From Coniella vitis (lineage: Eukaryota > Ascomycota > Sordariomycetes > Diaporthales > Schizoparmaceae): 64,000 nucleotides of DNA. The stretch spans positions 496,001-560,000 of the forward strand of contig WUJK01000015.1 of NCBI GenBank assembly GCA_011317545.1, written 5' to 3'. Below, one piece after another: positions 45,783 through 59,694 of the stretch. Positions within the stretch are counted from its first letter, which is position 1. Each line of letters starts with the position of its first letter. The position numbers and the translations under genes were made by a program. The notes beneath the pieces are model-generated. The model was not told where the DNA came from. It ran no database searches and saw only the letters and a list, made by a program, of their open reading frames with translations.

Positions 45783-48700
45783 TTTTTATAACTCTTATTT
45801 AGGACGGTTTATATATATCTCTTAAGTAATATTAAGTATAATATTTAATTATAGCTTTAATAATTCTAGCCTCTTTAATAGTTAACTAAACTTAGAATAC
45901 TAATTAATAGCTTTTAACTACTATTAATATACTTATTATATATATTATAGAACTTAAAGCTTAAGGAAATACCGGCGAAACTAATAATAAGCCCTTTAAA
46001 ATAGAATAACTTAAGATTTATTACGGATAAGAAGATAATATTTAACCCTTTATTATAGCCCTTAAAGCCTACTTCTAATACTATTAATAGTAATTTCCTA
46101 TTAAAGCTAAAAAGGTAGAATTCGTAGCTAATAAGCTTAAAGACGATATACTTATATAGTTTAAACCTATCTTACGGAACTTCCTAGAATTCGATATAAA
46201 AGAATCTAAAGAAGATAAGACTAACGAACTCTTTATATTATTCGAAACCTTCGCCTAAATACTTAAGGAAACCTTCGGAAACCTTAACGAAAAGTATAAT
46301 ATAGAATATAAGATCTTCTAATTTAAGTAAATTAAGTTAATATTATATTATATAACGCTCTTTAGATAGATTATATTATATCTTTATTAGGATAATAAAC
46401 CCTTTATAATAGCTTATTATAACGGATTTAAAGAATTTATTAAAAATGAATTATATAAGATACCCCGATTAGAGATATTTATAGAATTCGTAATAATAAT
46501 AATAGCTATCGATAACCGTAATTACGAAAGGAATTAGGAATAATAAGGAAGGTAAAGATTTATTACTAATTTTATACCTAAGGCTAATACCGGAAAACGA
46601 TATTAGTAATTACCTTAATACTTTATACCCCGGTAGAATAATTATTATTAGATAATAATTAACGATATAATATATTTAAGCCCTATAAAGCTTAATATAG
46701 CTTAAAGGAAACTTATAAGTAAGGAAGACTTTAATTATAATAAGATAAGCTATTTTATATAGGAATACCGATAACCTAAAAAGCCTAGAGAATTTAAGAA
46801 AGTCCTAGAAGGATAATAAGCTAATATAATAATATATAAAACCCCGGACTCTATTTCTAGCTAAAACTAGCTTTTAAAGTAAGTATTAGATAACTCCGAT
46901 TATAAACTCCTTAACTAGATATTCTATTATAAAGATAATTATATAATATACCTCTCGGTAAAATAAGGCTTCGGATAATTCCCCTAGAAACCTTATAAGG
47001 AACGATAGATTATAATTACCTATAGAATACCCTTTCCTATAGATAACGGTTTATTCGAAAGACTAATAACGGAATAATAAGCCTAGCTTATTAAGGAATA
47101 CCCCTATTAGCGTAATATAGAAGGGTATAGGCCGCCTTATAAAACGAATACTTTATAAAGTAATATTATTAAAATTATAGAATAATAGGAAACGTTTAAT
47201 ATTACTTAGGATACCGGTATTTAAACTATTAACGAAGAAACGAGCTTAGAATTAGAAAGCTCTACGGATAAAAATACCGATAAAGGAGATATATATTACT
47301 TTATCTATAATATTACGCTTAGAAAATTATTTAGAATAATAACTTATTAAAATAAAACCCCTCTTATATAGGAAGATATATAAATTAACTACCTTTATAA
47401 AGAATATTATTAAATTATATAATTTACTTATATTATATATAACTATAGATAATATTTTAAGTATAAAGTAATTAATAAATAGTTCTTTATATATAAGATA
47501 AGGTATAATATTATCGTTTATAATAATAATAATAGCAATTATTATAAAGTACTTAGGATAAAGGGAAACTATATTAATATTAGCCTTATATATAATATAC
47601 CTTACGAATATATTACGCGATAAATACGATAATATTAATATATAATACCTTAGTATATACTTTATATATAAGAAAAAGCATTCGATTAGTATAAAATATA
47701 CGAATAGTAATAAAAAGAAAAACTCGTAAACCTTATATATATAGAACTTATATATTATAACTTCTATAAGTATATAGATTATATAGAATACCTAGCGGAT
47801 AAAGCGTATACCTATTATAACCTTAAGGATAGTTAGCCCGGAGTATTAACTCCTTATACTAAAGAAGAAAACTAAGCGCGCTTATAGTAATAGACTATAA
47901 TATATATATAATACGGAATACGATAAGCTAAGAACCTAATATAAATAATAGCCTTCGAAGTATAATAAGAATAATAGAACCTAAAAGGTAAGGATCGCTT
48001 ATAAGGGATAATAAGCGATTAGGATTTATAATAAATTCCCTCTATATAATAGATAGCTTAATATACGAATATTTAAAAATTATAATATAAATTAACGGTA
48101 AATATTATATAATACTCCTAGATAGCGGAGTATAAGGAAACTTTATATTCTTAAATATTATTAATAGAGAACGGATATTTTAGAAGAAGAAGATAGAACT
48201 TTATAAACTTAATACTATAAAAGGTATAAAAATCGCTTATAGCTAAGGTATTATTAATATAGAATCTAATTAATTATTAGTTATAATCTACGGATATATA
48301 ATATTAATAAATTTCGATATTACGGATATTATATAATATAAACTAATTTTAGGTATATTATAATTAAAAAAGGAAAATCCTCGAATCGATTAGATTAATA
48401 GCTATATTTTATAGGATAAAGCGAATACCTAAGGAATAATTATAATTAAAGATATAAGATCGGATTTAGTTATTAAGTAATATTTAAGTAATAAAAGCTT
48501 AAACGAATTTATTTATATTTTTAAATCGAGAAAAGCTATAATAATAGCTATTAAAGGATATAATAAACCTTAATAGCTTATAGAGAAGAATCTAATAATA
48601 ATTAATACCTAGATAAATAAGGGATATAATAGATTAGGATATAATATAACAAGATTCTATAGATAATAGGATATATTATTATAATAATTTTAGGAAGGAA

Positions 48701-50629
48701 CTAAGTATATATAACGATATCTCCTTATAATAGCGATTATATAAAATAAAGATATATTTAGAGATTTCTTCGGTATATTAGAAGAATATCGGAAGTTTAT
48801 AAAACTATTTTAAGGAAAATTCGATAATAGCCTACTAAAATATAGCCTATATAACTATAAGATCCTATTTAAAGAAGGAGAATAATTAAAGTTCTTTCCT
48901 ATCTATAGATTAGATAAGGATAAACTTAAAGTATTTAGAGAGTATATCGACGAAAATCTTAAGAAAGGCTATATTAAACCTTTATATTTACTAATAGGAT
49001 ACTTAATCCTATTTATACTAAAGAAGAACGGTAAACTATAAATATATATTAACTATCGATAGCTTAACGATATTATAATTAAAAACTAATACCCCCTACC
49101 TTTTTTTAAAAAACTTAGAGATAGATTTAGAGGAGCTTAATAGTTTATAGCCCTCGATCTTAAAGAAGGATATATATATATCCGTATTAAATTAGGAGAA
49201 GAATAGAAAATAGCGTTTAGAATACGCTACGGATACTTCGAATATCTTATTATATTATTCGGACTTACTAACGCCTTTATATTATTCTAAGAAATAATAA
49301 GCTTTATCTTATACGAATACCTCGATTATTTTATAATCGCTTATCTAAATAATATCCTTATTTACTTAAAGATATTCGAGGAATATAAAAAGTATATTAT
49401 AATAATTCTATAAATTCTCTAAGATAATAAGATTTTAATAGAATTTATTAAATATAATTAAAATACCTAAGAAGTTAATTATCTTAAATATATTATTATA
49501 TTAAGATATATATAAATATAGAAAGATAAAATATAAGTAATTAGAGACTAGCTTATACCTTAGAATATTAAGGATATTAAAGCCTTCTTAAGTTATATTA
49601 ACTTCTACTAATAATTTATTAAAAACTATAATAATATTATAATATTACTTATAGAACTTATAAAAAAGGATATTACCTTTAATTAAAATAAATATATATA
49701 AAAAGCTTTTAATATAATTAAGAATATAATTATATTAGAATTAATCCTAATCGAAGTAGATTAAGATAAAGTTTTCGAGATCGAGATAAATATATTAGAT
49801 TATATACTCGGTAAATATCTCGGGTAATAAGATAATAAAGGATAACTATAAATAATTAATAACTTTAGTAAAAAGCTAAACGGATTAGAACTTAATTATA
49901 AAACGCCCGATTAAGTACTTATAATAATAATAAAAGCTTTTAAGGAATAATAATACTATTTTATTAGCGTAAAATAGCAAATTCTTATATATATAGATTA
50001 TAAGAACCTTTAGGTATTTACCTCGATAAAGCAGCTTAATAAACGATAAGTTAGATAATACGAATTTCTTTTAAAATTCGACTTTAAGATTATCTATTAT
50101 AAAAGTAAAGAAAATAAACGAGTAAACGCTCTTAGGAGATAATTAGACTATAAAGATAATAATAGTAAAGACTAAGATATTATAATAATCTTCGAGTAAG
50201 ACTCGGAAGGAAACCTTTCTATATTAGTAGTAATACGAGAACTTAACGTAATACTTAGAATCGTAAAAGAAATATACGACTTTAGTAGTATATTAAAAGA
50301 CGATAAAAATAGCTATATTAGGATAGTATACGAAGTATTAGTATATAGATATTAAAGAATTAAAGCTACTTATAAAAGAATTAAACAATACTAAAATCCT
50401 CTTAAGCTTAGATAGCTAGTAGAAGAAGTAAGTAACGAATATAATATATATAAGAAGAATAAGGTAGACCGATATAAGCCTTACGGATTACTAAAACCCC
50501 TATAAATACCTACGGTATTATAGTAATTAACTAGCTTAGACTTTATCGTTAAGCTACTAATCTTACGAGAACCCTTAACTAAGGCTTTATATAATAGTAT
50601 CTTAGTATTAGTTTATAGACTAATAAAGT

Positions 50630-50920
50630 TATCAGGAGGTAGGTTGTTGCAAGGTGATAATATATAATATAGACGACGAGTTCTTAGCGTAAAAGCAGCT
50701 ATATCGTATAGAAGACGCTATAATAGTAGTATTCGTTAATAGAAACTAAACCTAAAGAGAAATCCCCTCTCTATTTACTGGTTTCCGAAGCTTCCGACGA
50801 CTCTTTATATCTTTAAGATTCTATAGCTGCCTGCCGAGAGCTACCGGTAGGCCCTTATTCTAAGCCGTAGGGACTACGTTACCGCTGCGCTTTCCTAGCG
50901 TTTAGGGTAGGGTTCTAATA
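50630..50920. repeat. left LTR of nested element
   Basis: It matches 54505-54794 with differences almost all C/T or G/A. Its first about 35 bases (AGGTAGGTTGTTGCAAGGTG) are less mutated than in the right copy. Confidence 0.9.
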
Positions 50921-52496
50921 ATACTCCTCCCTTTATATAACTTCGTCCTCGAAGTTATTAAATATCGACTTACTAATAGGTTATTACTAATAGGTAACTA
51001 GCTAGGCTTTTCCTACGTATAACCTGCGTTATCGTAAACCTTCCTATTAATCGATATTCCTAGGTAATTCTTATTTATTTAATAATCGTTCTTAAAATAG
51101 CCATAGCCTATAAACTTCCTTTTATCTTAGGATACTTATTCGCTATATTATCTTTACGTTTAACTAAAATATATCTTTTATAGTCTTTATTCTTAAAATA
51201 ACTTTAATCTATAAACTTTCTTTTCTTATAGGATGCTTCTTTACTACGTTATATCTACGTTATCTCTATATTTAAGTATTATACGCTTATATATCTTTTA
51301 ATCCTCTCTAGTATATCTAAAACCTATTATTCTTTTTTTTAAAAACTTATAAAGCTTAAAGAACCTCTAAATAGCTTATATTATACCTATTACTATATCT
51401 ATTATATAAAATAATAAGTTCGTAGCTCTATTATAGCGTTCCTTATACTTCTATTATACTTTTATTATATTTCCTATCTTTATTCTATAATAATAGCTAA
51501 TAATAGAATAATAGTAAATAATTATAGCTATATCTAGTAATTGAATAAGTATACGGGCTACTTAGCAGTTAGTAATAGCTTTAGACTTATAGCTATAAAA
51601 GCCCCTCTTTTTATACCCTCTTTCTTCTTTAACTTTTATTCCTTTAAGTAACTATTTAGTTTAAGTTTTATAAGTTATATCTTTAATACTAAGTATATAG
51701 CTTCTTCGTATACCTTTCGTAGTATTTTCCCTTAGGCAGGCTAGACTACTTTTATTAATTCGCTATATTTTCGCCGGGCTAACGCTACTTTATAGTTTTA
51801 AATAGCCGAACTATAATAATAATAATTATTATAACTAGTAAGCGCCCCGCTCCTAATAATAACTAAGGGTAAGTAGTTCGCGATTCTTTCTCTATATATT
51901 ATCTACGTTAACGCTATATCTTAATAGTCCTAGTAAATATACTTATACCGCTAATATTACCGCCTCGGGTACCGCTATAGCCTCTTCCTCGAATTAAAGC
52001 GGCGTTACCGCTATAAATACGCCCGCTAATACGCCTACTAGTATACCTACGAATAGCCCTACTCTTAATACCTCTACTACTCCTCCCGCTATATATAACG
52101 CCCCCGCTATAGCTTCGGCGAGTATACGTAATACGCGCAATTAGTATATTCGGTACCTATATCGTCGAATAAAAGATAGTTATTATAACTATAAATACTA
52201 TAACGTTACTAGTATATAAACTTACGTTATTCTTATATTTTCGTTACTAACTTTATACTCTTAGGTAAAGGATTAAAATATTTATATTATAATACCGGTA
52301 AATATACTTATAATCGTATAAGTTATTTTCCTTTTTAATATATTTATATTACGTTTTCTATACTAATTCCTTGCTATAGCTTCCCTTTAATACTATTACT
52401 ATCCTTAAAGAATAATTTCCCTTTTCCTAGGACTAGTTATAATATACTAATAGGTATATTCCTTTAAATTATATTAATTTATTTACTAAGGCTAAG

Positions 52497-52784
52497 GGAG
52501 CCGGTCGGGATAGCGTTAACGCTACGGTTATACTACTCGTTAGCAGCGGTTAAGGTAATAAATAGTTAGCTTTATTTCGAGATTTAGTTAGCTTAGTATA
52601 CCGTAGTATAATCGCTGCTAAACGTATTACTAATCGCCTAGACCCTCCTAAAGGCGGCGATAATAGTACGAACCTATAGGGTAAAAGTAGCGGTAATAAT
52701 ACTACTAGCGGAGATAATAATAGTAATACTATTAGTAGAGATAATAGTAGAAATACTGGAAATACTAGAACTAATAATAATTAA
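52497..52784 (+). pseudogene. RIP-broken reading stretch of the nested element, Asn/Ser-rich tail
   Basis: Read on the plus strand this is coherent apart from four stop codons of the CAA/CAG/TGG-derived kind. It shows a helical part (ALFRDLVSLVYRSIIAAKR) followed by a tail rich in Asn, Ser and Gly ending at TAA 52782-52784. A Pro/Thr-rich stretch at 52001-52150 is in a different frame. It could be a gag-like product; the family is not recognised. Confidence 0.35.
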
Positions 52785-54504
52785 TAACTCCTTACGAAAT
52801 AGTAGCGAGTTCGCTGCTAACTTATAGTTTAGCGTTAAGGACTTTATCGTAAATAGTTTAATTTTAGCATTTTTATAAATAGATTTATAAAATATCGTAT
52901 ATTACCGTATATTTAATATATCCTGCTTTTAATATATATTTAAGCTATAACTTCGTAGTAATCTAGTATAATATATTATTTAAATTTATATTAAATTATT
53001 ATTTAATAATTAATTATAATAATTATAACTTATAATAATAATAACTAAATAGTAATACTAATATTAATTTAAACTTAAAGTATAAACTAGACTTTCGCTA
53101 CGATATCGTATAATATTTAAACTTTTACATACTATAGTTTTAAAGACTATATAATCTATATAAAGGGTACGTTCCCGTAGCGTACTTACTGCTAATATAT
53201 ACCTATTCTTAATTTAATTTAATTTATAAAAAGATAGATTAACTTTAACTATCTTAAAAACTACTTTATTAGCGTAAAAGCTATATCTTCGTAGGGTACC
53301 CGCTATATTTATAGTTATTTATAATAAATTAACAAACTAATTAACTGAAACGCTGAAAATCTTAATTTAAATAATTTACGCTATATATACTAGTATAAAT
53401 TTCGATTCCTTACTTAAGGCTTTAACCTCCGAGTTTCTATAATAGACTTAGCGGTCCCGTTATATCTCCGCTGCGTTTACTTAGTATAGAAACTACGCTA
53501 GTATAAGAAGACCGGACTCGCGATTCTATTCTTCTAGCAAGTTCTCCTTATATAAATAGCGTAAAAGCGCTCTATCCTATATACTTTACCGTAGCTTCTA
53601 AGTATTACGGTGCTTATACGGGATAAAAATAGATCTAAATCTTAAGTATACTACTACCTTCGGCTTAGAGGGATAATAGCGCTAGTACTGCTTTTTCTAT
53701 ACTCTAAGACTATATAAAAGCAGGTTATTTATAAGCATCTAATTATTAAAATCTTTTAAGGAGCTTGCTAAATAGTAGTAGCTTACTAATTTATCTTACT
53801 TACAAACTATACTATCGCTACGAAGCCGTATACTTTACGTAACGATATTATTATATACTATCTTAATTCTTATTCTTCTTAAAATATAAACGGTTATAAA
53901 TCTTACGAAAGACCTGCTCTTAACTTACGATTATATAGGGTATCCCAACTCTTTTTAATAGTATATATCTCTTAATTTTATCGATTTAATTAATATTTAA
54001 ACTTTCTTAATTTAAACGATAAGTATACCTTTAAACTATATTTGCATAGGGTATATCGTTTCTTATAATACGTAAATGCTCTTAACTCGGGCGCTAAGCT
54101 TACTTTTATCTTACGTTTAACCTGCGTTTTTATATAGTATTATATTATTTTCGATATGTAAACTTAGACGTTAATATTCCTTTAAACGTACTATGTCGTA
54201 GGGTATTATAATTCTTTCTTAATATATTAAATGCTTATTATCTTATATTTAATAAAGGTTGATTATATATCTTATATAACGAGGCGTATTCGAAAAACTA
54301 GCTCTTAAGTTATATAAAAGCAGCGTAAATACTATATAAGTTAATAAGACTAAATGACTTTTAATATATAGTAATGCTTAAGAGTTAATATAATAAATAT
54401 AGTAGTAAAGACTAAGTGCGAATCCATTACGATAACGCTAAGAATTAAAGTAATAACGTTATATATTGCCTTTACCGGCTCGTACTCCATTTTAAGGTTT
54501 AGAA

Positions 54505-54794
54505 TATTAGGAGGTAGGTTATTATAAGGTGATAAAGTATAATATAGACGACGAGTTCTTAGCGTAAAAGCAGCTATATCGTATAGAAGACGCTATAATA
54601 GTAGTATTCGTTAATAGAAACTGAACCTAAAGAGAAATCCCCTCTCTATTCACTAGTTTCCGAAGCTTCCGACGACTCTTTATATCTTTAAGATTCTATG
54701 GCTGCCTGCCGAGAGCTGCCGGCAGGCCCTTATTCCAAGCCGTAGGGACTGTGTTACCGCTGCGCTTTCCTGGCGTTCAGGGAGGGTTCTGATA
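54505..54794. repeat. right LTR of nested element
   Basis: It matches 50630-50920. Its last about 120 bases keep TG and CA dinucleotides (CTGCCGGCAGGCCC, GGCGTTCAGGG) that are mutated in the left copy. Confidence 0.9.
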
Positions 54795-56501
54795 AAAGTA
54801 TACTTACTTCCTACCTTACTTAGAAAGTAGCGATATAACAGACCTCGCCTATATATTTATTAGGAATATTATTATATAATATAAAACCCCCTAGGAACTT
54901 ATCTTAGATAGAGGAAGTATATTTATATTATACTTTTAAACCTCTCTACTTAAATACCTCGGAACGAAATAAAAGCTATTAATAGCTTACTATCCTTAAT
55001 TAAACGGATAAATAGAAAGAATTAACCAAATCCTCGAATAATATCTTAGGTATTATATTAATTATTAATAGGATAATTAGGTTAAACTCCCACCTATAAT
55101 ATAGTTCGCTTATAATAGCGCGATTATATCTATAATATAAGTATTATTATTCGAAGTATTCTACGGAAGATAGCCTATAGCTTACCTCGAAGAAATCCTA
55201 AGCGGAATAACGCTAGTAGTATAAGATATAACTCGGAAAATTGAGGAACTTTAATCGAAACTTAGAAAGATACTCGAAATAGTATTAGGAAAGATAAAAG
55301 AATATACTAATTAGAAAAGAATTAAGGAACTAATTCTATAGAAGGGAGATAAAGTCTACTTATATCGTATAAATATTAAAACTAAGCGACCTTTTAATAA
55401 ACTCGATTATAAAAAACTCGGACCCTTCGAAATTAAGAATAAAATCTCGGACCTTAATTATAAACTTAAGCTACCCCTAAATATAAAGATATACCTAGTT
55501 TTTTATATTTTACTTCTCGAACTAGTACCTAAAGATATACCTATCGAAAAATCACTCGAACTCGAAGAATAGCAAGAACTAGAATATAAAGTCGAAGTAA
55601 TCTTCGATAAAAATTAAGGATAATACCTAGTTAAATAGAAAGGCTACCCTAATAGCGAAAATATATAGGAACTAAAAAGAAACCTAAGGAAGAGTAAAGA
55701 ACTTATTAATATATAAGAAAAGGCCTACCCCTCGATAAACTCTAGGAACGAAAAAAACATATTTTATAGATTACCGAAACGTTATATAGTAAACTTACGT
55801 ACTACCTATATTAAACCCTACGGTATACTAATCTATAATTCCGAAAATACCTAGAGACTAAGCCTCTAGGACTATAGCGTCCTCCGTAGCCTAACGAACC
55901 TCTTCCTCCTTATAAGCAGCCTCCTCTTGCTCTAACTACTTAGCTCGCTCTTTCTTATCTAACTCGTCTAGAGATTTAAGACCCGTAGCTACTATCTTCT
56001 TACTACGCTTATAAAGCGAACGCTTTTACTAACGTAACCGTATTAAACGATTAGTAGCCTCGGTTAACTTCTATTAAAGCTTAAGAAAAGCCTCTTTAGC
56101 CTCTATTTCCTTACCTTCTAAGCAATCTATCTCGGCGGTAATACGCGTTACTATATTAGAATTAGTAAAGAAGAATACTAGGAAAAGGATTACGATTAAG
56201 AATCTATAAGAAGATAGCAGAACTCCGGAATTATTATAAGAATAACCCCGTCGAATATAGTTAAAATAGCGCTTCGAACTCTTTATTATCTAGTACTTAA
56301 GGCTACGTTAAGAATAAAAAGAGTAAGGTATTATAAGATAACCTAAGCGGTCGATAGTATCGGCTAAGCGAGAACGATTAATTAAAGAATTTAACGATAT
56401 AACGAATTAAGAAGGTATAATCCGAAGTAAGAATATTAGGTAGAACTATTTACGGAAATACTATAGGTCTTTAGGGATAAAGACCGATAAAAGGGAGATA
56501 A

Positions 56502-56963
56502 TATTATAACCTACGGTTATATAGGTTATAGGAATAAGCTAATATAATAAGCGCCTAACGGACGGAATTATAACGGACCGTTAGGATCTCTTATATAACT
56601 AAGTTATATAGGATAATATAATTAGGGTTAGGGTTAATTACTAAGATTATAATAATTATAATAATCGGATTATAGGCTTAAGAGTAATCTAGCAGAATAA
56701 CGGAAGGATATAAGGATAGTAGATTTCCTAGCTATTAGATAGTTTCTTTATAGTCTTTAGTTATAAATCTAAGTATTAATCTATACCTCTAGTCTAGAAC
56801 TAGTCTTATTAATAAGGTAATCCCTCTTAATTACTTAGTATATAGAAACTATACTCGATATTATTTAGTAAATATTAGGACTTAAAGGTAATACTTCCTT
56901 ATCCTACTAATATATAACTTATAGGTACTTCTAGAATCAGGGATTTAAGCAAGGATTATTATA
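56502..56963 (+). repeat. LTR (462 bp) between the second and third gypsy units
   Basis: It begins TATTATAACCTACGG after a polypurine tract (AAAAGGGAGATAA) and ends GGATTATTATA. It includes AGGGTTAGGGTTA at 56623-56635. Its middle differs from all other LTRs here. Immediately 3' of it lies RNase H sequence, not a leader region. Confidence 0.82.
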
Positions 56964-59694
56964 TCGAAGCAGATTAAGATAAAGTTTTTAAGATCGAGAT
57001 AAATATATTAGACTATATACTCGGTAGATAACTCGGATAATAAGATAATAAAGGATAATTATAGATAATTAGTAACTTTAATAAGAAACTAAACGGACTA
57101 GAACTTAACTATAGAACGCCCGATTAAGAACTTATAATAATAGTAGAAGCCTTTAGGGAATAGCGATATTACCTTATCGGCGTAAAATAATAAATTCTTA
57201 TATATATAGATTATAAGAACCTTTAGATATTTACTTCGATAAAGTAGCTTAATAAATAGTAAGTTAGATAGTACGAGTTCTTATTAGAATTCGATTTTAA
57301 AATTATCTATTATAAAGGTAAAGAAAATAAATAAATAAACGCTCTTAGTAGACGATTAAATTATAAGGATAATAATAATAAAGATTAAGATATTATAATA
57401 ATCTTTAAGGAAGATTCGGAAGGAAACCTTATTATATTATCTATTACTAAGGAACTTAATATAGTACTATATATCGAAGGAGAAATACCTAACTTCGATA
57501 ATATAATAATATCGGAATAAAATAACTATATCCGAAGTATCTATAATATACTAATATATAAATACTAAAGAATTAGAGTAACTTATAAAAGGATCTAATA
57601 CTATTAGAATCTACTAAACCTTAAGAAACGAGTTACGGATATTATTAATAACTACGATATATATAAACGGAATAAGATAGAACGGTATAAATCTTATAAA
57701 CTATTATAACCCCTATTAATACCTATAACTATTTAATTATCTATTAATCTAAACTTTATTATTAAGCTACCTCTCTTATAAGAACCCTTAACTTAGGTAT
57801 AATATAATAGTATCTTAATAATAGTTTATAGATTAAGTAAGTATATATACTTTATACTTTATAAAAAAAGTAGTATTATAGAAGAACTTATATATACCTT
57901 CCTCCGTATTATTATCGCTAACTACGGAATACCTTAGGAAATTATATTAGATAGAGATAGAAAATTCGTATCGAAATTCTAGATCTTACTTATTAAATAC
58001 CTCGGAATAATATAACGTATATCTATAATATTTTATCTTTAGATAAACGGATAAACCGAATATACTAACTAGATTATAAAGTAGTATTTATAATACTATA
58101 TTAACTATAAATAGGATAATTAGGTCGAACTCCTACTTATAGTATAATTCGCTTATAATAGTATAAATATAATAAGTATAGGAAAATTACTATTCTTCCT
58201 ACTTTATAGATATAACCCTATAATATACTACGAAATATTATTAAGCGGAAATATAGAAACGGTAGATTAATACGTTAAAAGAATTAAGTAATTATATAAA
58301 GATACTCGATATATACTTTAGGATATTAAAGAATAAATAACGAAATATACTAATTAGAAAAGGATTTAGGAACTAATCCTATAAAAGGGAGATAAAATCT
58401 ACCTTAACCGTAAAAATATTAAAACTATTAAACCTAGCGATAAACTCGATTATAAGAAACTCGGACCCTATAAAGTTATATAATAAATTTCCCTAGTTAA
58501 TTATAAACTCGAGATTCTATATATATATTTATACCTAATCTTCTATATCTTACTCCTAGAACTAGTATTAGTAGATATAGAACTCTTATATAATATAGAT
58601 ATTATCGAATTAGAATAAGTATAATATAAAGTTAAATAAATTCTCGATTTATATAAATACGGACGCGGAAAATCATACCTTATTAAATAGAAAAACTACG
58701 ATAATTTAGAAAATACTTAGGAATTATTAAAGAATATTTACTTAAACCTTATTAAAGAATACGAAAATATAAAGTAAGCGGTACCTATTTAACGAAAATA
58801 TATTCCTACCGATAAATAACTTAACGAATTATTTAATAAGTATAAGATTCTAAGAATCGATAGAAGAATCTTTTTTATATAATAGTATAGATATAAGAAA
58901 AAAGGGAAATTCTAAGGATATAAATATAATTAATTCCTCGAAGAATTCTATTAATATAGGAATATAAATATTTAAGAATTATAAACTATTAAGCCTACTA
59001 CTTAAAGCGCTAGTAAAATTCCTTATACTACCTTTAATATTAATACCGAAATCTATAACCGATTAATTAACCCTATTAAATTCCCGTAGTAACGAATTAG
59101 GAATTAACTTAAGTAAAGGACCTATAGGTATTAAAACTATAGCTTTACGCTTAGCTTCTTTACGCTTAATATAATCTAATTCCTCTACGGAATCTAACCT
59201 ATAACGGATTGCTTATATTATCCTCTTATACTATATTTTCTTTTAATAACGGACCCGATTAATTTTCGTATTTAATACCCGATAAGCCTTCTTTAGCTCT
59301 TTTATCTTATCCTTTAGCTTTTAATAATAATAAGAAATAGAACGAATATCAGAAGGTAAAGGACTAAGTATATTATAACGAGCTATCCCTAGGCGTATAT
59401 ACTTAGCGTAACGATTAGAATAATCCCTAAATATCTAATAAGACTTTAGGCTATACTCCTTATAATTAGAATAAGAAGGTATTTCTATATAATATTCTAG
59501 AATAGATTATAGAAGAAGGTTACGCTTAAGAGTTCTAGAGCTAATAACCGAAGAAGATTTTCGAGAATAACTTTTATTAATTCTTAACGATATAACGAAT
59601 TAGGAAAGTATAATTCGAAGTAAGAATATTAGGTAGGATTATTTACGAAAATAACTATAATCTTTAGGGATAAAGACTAATAGAAGGGAGATAA
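56964..59694 (+). pseudogene. 5'-truncated gypsy unit: RNase H, integrase, chromodomain
   Basis: It starts at sequence matching position 41835 of the first element (first residues of RNase H) and follows it closely through integrase and the chromodomain (about 58620-58722) to a polypurine tract just before the LTR at 59695. Gag, protease and reverse transcriptase are missing. It is RIP-mutated throughout, with C/T and G/A differences relative to the first element. Confidence 0.82.

Larger units (their letters stand above)
50630..54794. mobile_element. nested 4.2-kb LTR element, probably non-autonomous
   Basis: LTRs of 291 and 290 bp (50630-50920, 54505-54794) flank 3.6 kb. The 5-bp target duplication AAAGT is perfect (50625-50629, 54795-54799) and the interrupted integrase frame resumes across it. 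LTR ends read TATCAG..CTGATA/CTAATA, presumably once TGTCAG..CTGACA. A purine tract seen on the minus strand (AAAGGGAGGAGTAT) just inside the left LTR favours minus orientation, but a coherent Asn/Ser-rich reading stretch at 52497-52784 is on the plus strand, so polarity is unresolved. I could not find reverse transcriptase or integrase motifs on either strand. Confidence 0.85.
46700..55700 (+). pseudogene. RIP-destroyed gag-pol of the second gypsy element (interrupted)
   Basis: The order matches the first element: a fully eroded zinc-knuckle region near 46730-46775, protease Asp-Ser-Gly at 48121-48129, reverse transcriptase at about 48950-49400 with its catalytic YLDD now YLNN (49342-49353), RNase H from about 49750, and an integrase that is cut at 50629 and resumes at 54795. 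A chromodomain follows near 55577-55680 (GYPNSENI). The D to N changes in the polymerase site are G to A transitions. Stop codons are frequent throughout. Positions 50630-54794 belong to the nested element, not to this frame. Confidence 0.8.
45273..56963 (+). mobile_element. second Ty3/gypsy chromodomain element, mosaic, split by a nested insertion
   Basis: LTR-like ends lie at 45273-45782 and 56502-56963. Gag through RNase H follow the first element closely, but the part after about 50270 and the integrase/chromodomain half (50270-50629 and 54795-55700) are clearly diverged from it. A 4165-bp element sits in the integrase region. The two LTRs share only their first about 130 bases and last about 250 bases; the middles are unrelated. 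I find no matching target duplication. It is therefore either a recombinant of two related elements or two abutting partial copies. Confidence 0.75.
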
